From Caballeronia udeis (GTDB taxonomy: Bacteria; Pseudomonadota; Gammaproteobacteria; Burkholderiales; Burkholderiaceae), in assembly GCF_001544555.2 (NCBI RefSeq), contig NZ_FCOK02000048.1:1-64000 (forward strand): 64,000 nt of DNA, written 5' to 3'. How positions within the stretch are numbered: the first letter of the stretch is position 1; every line of letters begins with the position of its first letter. Below, piece after piece: positions 63,758 to 64,000 of the stretch. The notes beneath the pieces were generated by a model. That model searched no databases. It was not told where the DNA came from and was given only the letters and a program-made list of their open reading frames with translations. The position numbers were made by a program, and so were the translations under genes.

Positions 63758-63966
63758 CGCGTAACGAATGCTACGCCGAAAGCTGCGAACGATGCGAGAG
63801 TGCCTAGAAGCGGATCAAGATTCGGAAAAAATATCTTGTTGAAAATCAGCGCTACGGCTGCGCCAAACAAGAAAAAGTCGAAATACTCTATGAGAGTACC
63901 GACAAAGCTAGCCGCTGCTACTCTCACCATACGAGAGCGCCCTGACGGCCCACTTCCCTGTTTCAT
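63757..63966 (-). pseudogene. MFS (metabolite:H+ symporter type) gene cut after 70 codons
   Basis: The start has a strong AAAGGAG 6 bp upstream. It reads VRVAAASFVGTLIEYFDFFL, then FGAAVALIFNKIFFP and FAAFGVAFVTR, the first two helices of an MHS-family transporter of the ProP/shikimate type. The expected GGIxFGHxGDR loop is replaced by IS6-family sequence. Only two of twelve helices remain. Confidence 0.8.
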
Positions 63967-64000
63967 TGTCGTCTCCTTTATTTGGCTGCTGTATCCAGGC

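Noticed and set aside
1..64000. CRISPR arrays, tRNA or rRNA genes, phage structural genes, toxin-antitoxin or restriction systems.
   Set aside because: I looked for regular spaced repeats, tRNA-like 3' ends near the integrase and typical defence motifs and found none that I could support.

Overview
The window reads as part of an accessory replicon or genomic island of a Burkholderiaceae bacterium (Burkholderia, Paraburkholderia or Caballeronia type). The evidence is high-GC coding DNA, a TonB-ExbB-ExbD-ExbD-TPR operon, two trimeric porins of the Burkholderia type, many LysR and GlxA-type regulators, and abundant remains of IS6, IS21, IS110, IS200/IS605 and Tn3 elements. I saw no rRNA, tRNA, CRISPR array or replication origin.

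Region 1 (about 0.7-24 kb) looks like a self-contained system for importing and breaking down an unusual peptide. Two near-identical XRE-cupin regulators in direct orientation flank it. Inside are a TonB/ExbB/ExbD/ExbD/TPR energiser operon, an M81 (MlrC-like) metallopeptidase plus a decayed second copy, two almost identical D-aminopeptidase-like serine hydrolases on either side of a TonB-dependent receptor, and an MFS carrier transcribed with a RidA deaminase and a DadA-like D-amino-acid dehydrogenase. A shared AT-rich element of about 30 bp lies upstream of both regulators, both hydrolases, the receptor and the MFS carrier, which suggests one regulon. MlrB-like hydrolase, MlrC-like peptidase and a transporter recall the microcystin-degradation toolkit, here combined with a dedicated TonB system and D-amino-acid oxidation. 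A HxlR regulator and a Gfo/Idh/MocA oxidoreductase also sit in this region and have no obvious part in it.

Region 2 (25.7-43.7 kb) is a betaine or sulfonium catabolic cluster: ProVWX uptake, GlyA, a DapA-family lyase, a flavin amine oxidase, an aldehyde dehydrogenase, a ProC-like reductase, two LysR regulators, a split GbdR-like regulator, a cupin, a Rieske demethylase with its reductase, and an M24 enzyme whose metal ligands match the DMSP lyase DddP. It ends in an N-terminally truncated four-carbon acid sugar kinase.

Region 3 (43.8-56.8 kb) is a mobile and decaying zone: a large tyrosine recombinase divergent from a truncated Tn3 transposase, an IS21 fragment, an AT-rich porin gene, and a series of frameshifted genes (pqiB, isochorismatase family, Gly/His-rich lipoprotein, CoA transferase).

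Region 4 (56.8-64 kb) holds two tandem MmgE/PrpD-family genes with an MFS transporter, an IS200/IS605 remnant, a second porin, a BON-domain protein, and an MFS gene cut by an IS6-family fragment.
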